Origin: Acidimicrobiaceae bacterium
GTDB taxonomy: Bacteria > Actinomycetota > Acidimicrobiia > Acidimicrobiales > RAAP-2
Assembly: GCA_003138895.1 (NCBI GenBank)
Contig: PLHJ01000007.1
Location: 37,111 to 80,475 of the forward strand
Length of the DNA stretch: 43,365 nt
Reading direction: 5' to 3'
The position numbers and the translations under genes are program-made. Shown one piece after another: positions 40,821 through 43,365 of the stretch. The notes under the pieces were generated by a model. The model did no database searches and had not been told where the DNA came from. It saw only the letters and a program-made list of their open reading frames with translations. Numbering within the stretch: position 1 is the first letter of the stretch; every line of letters starts with the position of its first letter.

Positions 40821-42220
40821 CCACGCCGTACACCTTTTCTCAGAACGCCTACGCCGGCGATCTTCAAAAGACCTACGCACATCTCGGTGACGGCGAGGAG
40901 TCGGGCGCGAACGTTGCCATTGCCGGACGCGTGATGCTCCTTCGTCGCCAGGGCAAATTGGCCTTTGGCACGATGCGCGATTCCACCGGCGAAATTCAAT
41001 TGTTCGCGCTCTCTCAAGTAACGACGGAGTTTGAATCCTTCGTGAAATTGCATCTCGGCGACTGGGTGGGCGTACGAGGCGAGGTCGTTCGCACCCAGCG
41101 GGGCGAATTGTCCGTGAAAGTGGCTCAGTGGGAACTGCTCGCCGAAGCGCGTCACAACTTTGGAGAAAAGTGGAGCGGTATTGCTGACGTTGATCTTCGT
41201 TACCGTCACCGCGAAGCGGATCTTTGGGCGAATCCCGAAACGCGAAAGGCCTTAACGCTTCGCAGTGACGTCATTCGCGCTTTTCGCGAACGTCTCTGGG
41301 CCGGTGGGTTCTTAGAAGTCGAAACGCCAATGTTGAACGTCATGGCAACGGGGGCTTCCGCTCGGCCTTTTACAACGTTTCACAACTCGCTCGATTCTGA
41401 TTTCTTCTTGCGTATTGCGCCCGAACTCTGGTTAAAGCGCCTCGTGGTCGGAGGCTACGAACGAGTGTTTGAACTCGGAAGAGTTTTTCGAAACGAGGGA
41501 CTGAGTCCTCGTCACAATCCCGAATTCACGATGCTCGAGCTGTACGTGGCGTACTGGGACTACAAGGATATGATGGCCTTTGTCGAAGAAACAGTTTCTG
41601 GCGTCGCGATCGATGTCCTCGGCACGACGGAGATTACCTACCAGGGCCGGTCACTTTCGCTGGCCGCGCCGTGGGAGAAAAAGACCATGGCCGAACTGAC
41701 GAGCGCCGCAGTGGGAGAAGACGTCTCGGTGCATTCGTCACTCGAAAAACTGAGTTCACTCCTGCTCGAGCGAAACGCGACCGTTGAAAAATCCTGGGGC
41801 ACGGGCCGCTTGTTGGCGGAGTTGTTTGAGCTCACTTGCGAGACTGATTTGTGGGATCCAATTTTTGTTACAGAGCACCCCGTTGAAGTGTCGCCACTGG
41901 CGCGCCGTCACCGCGACGACGAAGCGCTCACGGAGCGTTTTGAGTCCTACGCCGTGGGTCGAGAATTGTCGAATGGTTTTAGTGAACTCACGGACCCCGA
42001 CGATCAACGAAAGCGTTTTGAAGATCAAGCACGTCTCGCCGCGGCCGGTGACGAAGAAGCCATGGGGATCGACGAGGATTACATCAGGTCCCTGGAATGG
42101 GGGCTTCCTCCCACGGCCGGACTCGGCATTGGTATCGACCGCCTCGTGATGCTCTTGGCCGATGTCTCAAACATTCGAGAAGTGATTGCCTTCCCAACCC
42201 TCAAGCCTCTTCGCGACTAG
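40817..42220 (+). CDS. lysS: Lysyl-tRNA synthetase (class II)
   Basis: The 467-residue enzyme has an N-terminal OB-fold anticodon-binding domain (about 30-110), class II motif 2 (FRNEGLSPRHNPEFTMLE), and motif 3 (GLGIGIDRLVMLLADVSNIREVIAFPTLKP truncated near the C-terminus). It is slightly shorter than the usual 490-500 residues at the N-terminus. It is the last gene of the tilS-to-lysS run and converges with the polyprenyl synthase gene, with a 4-base overlap. Confidence 0.96.
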   Translation: MTTPYTFSQNAYAGDLQKTYAHLGDGEESGANVAIAGRVMLLRRQGKLAFGTMRDSTGEIQLFALSQVTTEFESFVKLHLGDWVGVRGEVVRTQRGELSVKVAQWELLAEARHNFGEKWSGIADVDLRYRHREADLWANPETRKALTLRSDVIRAFRERLWAGGFLEVETPMLNVMATGASARPFTTFHNSLDSDFFLRIAPELWLKRLVVGGYERVFELGRVFRNEGLSPRHNPEFTMLELYVAYWDYKDMMAFVEETVSGVAIDVLGTTEITYQGRSLSLAAPWEKKTMAELTSAAVGEDVSVHSSLEKLSSLLLERNATVEKSWGTGRLLAELFELTCETDLWDPIFVTEHPVEVSPLARRHRDDEALTERFESYAVGRELSNGFSELTDPDDQRKRFEDQARLAAAGDEEAMGIDEDYIRSLEWGLPPTAGLGIGIDRLVMLLADVSNIREVIAFPTLKPLRD

Positions 42221-43194
42221 CGACTCGGTAAATCTTGCATCAACCCGCCGGCGAGCGCGCTCAGTCCGCGTTGCAGTGGTTCGTCGCCAAAGGGTGTCAG
42301 CACGTCGTTGGCTTTTTGGACGTACGTCGTGGCGGCGTCAAGCGTGATATCGATGCCGTTCGTGGCGACGACGAGTTTTCTCGCGCGTTCGCGGTCTTCA
42401 TCGTCGAGCGGTCCACCTAAGACAGCTCGAAGCTCGTCACCACATTTTTCGTCGTTGAGTGCAATCAGCACCGGCAGCGTGTAAATGCCTTCGGCGAGGT
42501 CTTGTCCGGCGGGCTTTCCGAGCTCTCCGTCGGTCGCAATGACGTCCAAGATGTCGTCGCGCAATTGGTAGATCATGCCAAAGCAGCGTCCAAATTCCGT
42601 GAGAGCGTCGCGCTCTTCACCGGAGCGTCCAGCGGTGAGTGCACCCACTCGACAACTCGCCGACATCAGCGACGCCGTCTTTCCTTCGATGGCGGCGTAG
42701 TAATCCTCTTGCGTCCGGTCAATAGAAAATGACGTTCGCACTTCAGAGACTTGTCCTCTCGTGAGCCAGGCCAGCGTGCTCGCGAGCAGTCCCGCGATTT
42801 CGGTACCGAGGTCGGCAGCAATCCCGGCCGAACGGGCCATTAGATAGTCGCCCGCCACTATTGCAATGAGGTTGCCATAACGCGCGTTGACGCTGTCGAC
42901 GTTTCGTCGCACTTCGGCTTCGTCCATAACGTCGTCGTGGTAGAGCGACGCGAGATGCATGAGTTCTAATGCCACGCCACCAAGTAAGTCGTCTTTCGTC
43001 GCGGGATGTTCGCCGCCCGTGGCACTTGCGACGGCGAGCAAGGGTCGAAGTCGTTTTCCACCCGCATAAATAAGGTGAGTAGTGACCTTATCGAGGTAGT
43101 CGTCGCCAAATATCACCGATTCGGCGAGCAGCGTTTCTAGGCGCGCTAAATCCTCTTCAACTTGGGGCAGTTGTAGTTGTGCGTGGGGGTTCAC
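42217..43194 (-). CDS. Polyprenyl (E-type) diphosphate synthase
   Basis: The 325-residue all-helical prenyltransferase has GGKRLRPLL at 45-53, the first aspartate-rich motif DDVMD at 87-91 and the second DDILD in YQLRDDILDVIA. The residues before the first motif are small and hydrophobic (MHLASLYH), compatible with a medium to long chain product such as the menaquinone side chain; chain length is not certain. GTG start. It sits between lysS and clpC, where many actinobacteria carry lsr2. Confidence 0.93.
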   Translation of the reverse strand: MNPHAQLQLPQVEEDLARLETLLAESVIFGDDYLDKVTTHLIYAGGKRLRPLLAVASATGGEHPATKDDLLGGVALELMHLASLYHDDVMDEAEVRRNVDSVNARYGNLIAIVAGDYLMARSAGIAADLGTEIAGLLASTLAWLTRGQVSEVRTSFSIDRTQEDYYAAIEGKTASLMSASCRVGALTAGRSGEERDALTEFGRCFGMIYQLRDDILDVIATDGELGKPAGQDLAEGIYTLPVLIALNDEKCGDELRAVLGGPLDDEDRERARKLVVATNGIDITLDAATTYVQKANDVLTPFGDEPLQRGLSALAGGLMQDLPSR

Positions 43195-43297
43195 GCGTTC
43201 CAGACTAGAACAGCATTCTCAGTCTTCGAACGGGGAGCCGTAGAGATCTGAGGGGATACCGGTACACTTCAAACAGGGAAACCTATGGAGGTTCACT

Positions 43298-43365
43298 TTG
43301 TTTGAACGATTTACTGACCGCGCTCGTCGAGTCCTCGTACTCGCCCAAGAAGAGGCTCGTGACCT
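43298..43365 (+). CDS. clpC: ATP-dependent Clp protease ATPase subunit ClpC (5' end only)
   Basis: Only the first 22 codons are in the window. They read LFERFTDRARRVLVLAQEEA, nearly identical to the ClpC N-domain start. Translation begins at a TTG with GGAGG 6 bases upstream. ClpC is the AAA+ unfoldase partner of ClpP. The gene is cut by the window edge. Confidence 0.9.
   Translation, partial: MFERFTDRARRVLVLAQEEARD

Overview
The window comes from a mid-GC actinobacterium (Actinomycetota). The best guess is an Acidimicrobiia-like lineage, although the sequence alone does not fix the class. The phylum call rests on a WhiB protein, an F420-type PPOX enzyme, a GlnR-type regulator beside glutamine synthetase genes, paired TrkA/Ceo potassium proteins beside an APC permease, the topA-tmk-holB order, and a tilS-hpt-folE-folP-folB-folK / DUF2520-panC-coaX-lysS / clpC neighbourhood. 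No mobile element, CRISPR array, phage gene or rRNA is visible.

Layout. 1-3.4 kb is accessory-like. It holds a LysR regulator divergent from a cupin/F420-oxidoreductase pair, and a metallo-beta-lactamase-fold hydrolase with an Rrf2 regulator; each unit has a perfect operator-like palindrome. 3.4-5.0 kb is sparse: a small heat-shock protein, a strong hairpin, and tRNA-Glu and tRNA-Pro. 5.1-11 kb carries a response regulator coupled to a CBS/CorC protein, whiB, a VKOR plus thioredoxin-like membrane pair for disulfide formation, a Nudix hydrolase, divergent Fe-S assembly genes (mrp and an IscA-type carrier) and RidA. 11-16 kb is a nitrogen block: type II glutamine synthetase, a terminator, type I glutamine synthetase, a GlnR-like orphan regulator, and glutamine-dependent NAD synthetase. 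16-22.3 kb holds a primary-type sigma factor, a HAD phosphatase, two TrkA proteins and a divergent APC permease fused to an OB-fold. 22.4-27 kb is topA-tmk-holB. A GT2-GT4 fusion glycosyltransferase, tRNA-Thr and a double-TetR regulator follow.

30.6-34 kb is a peptidoglycan-precursor operon on the minus strand: pgeF-murL-murD2. It encodes the alternative route in which L-Glu is added to UDP-MurNAc-L-Ala and then epimerised on the nucleotide, so no free D-Glu is needed. 34.2-42.2 kb is a tightly overlapping plus-strand run for tRNA-Ile lysidine modification, purine salvage, folate synthesis, pantothenate/CoA synthesis and lysyl-tRNA synthetase. Inside the folate genes sits a phosphatase-fold protein whose catalytic cysteine position is glycine. 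The window ends with a polyprenyl diphosphate synthase on the minus strand and the first codons of clpC.

The observations most worth following are the HG-X5-R pseudophosphatase in the folate operon, the pgeF-murL-murD2 operon, the permease/OB-fold fusion, the GlnR-like regulator translationally coupled to glnA, and the lysine-rich tail on type II glutamine synthetase.
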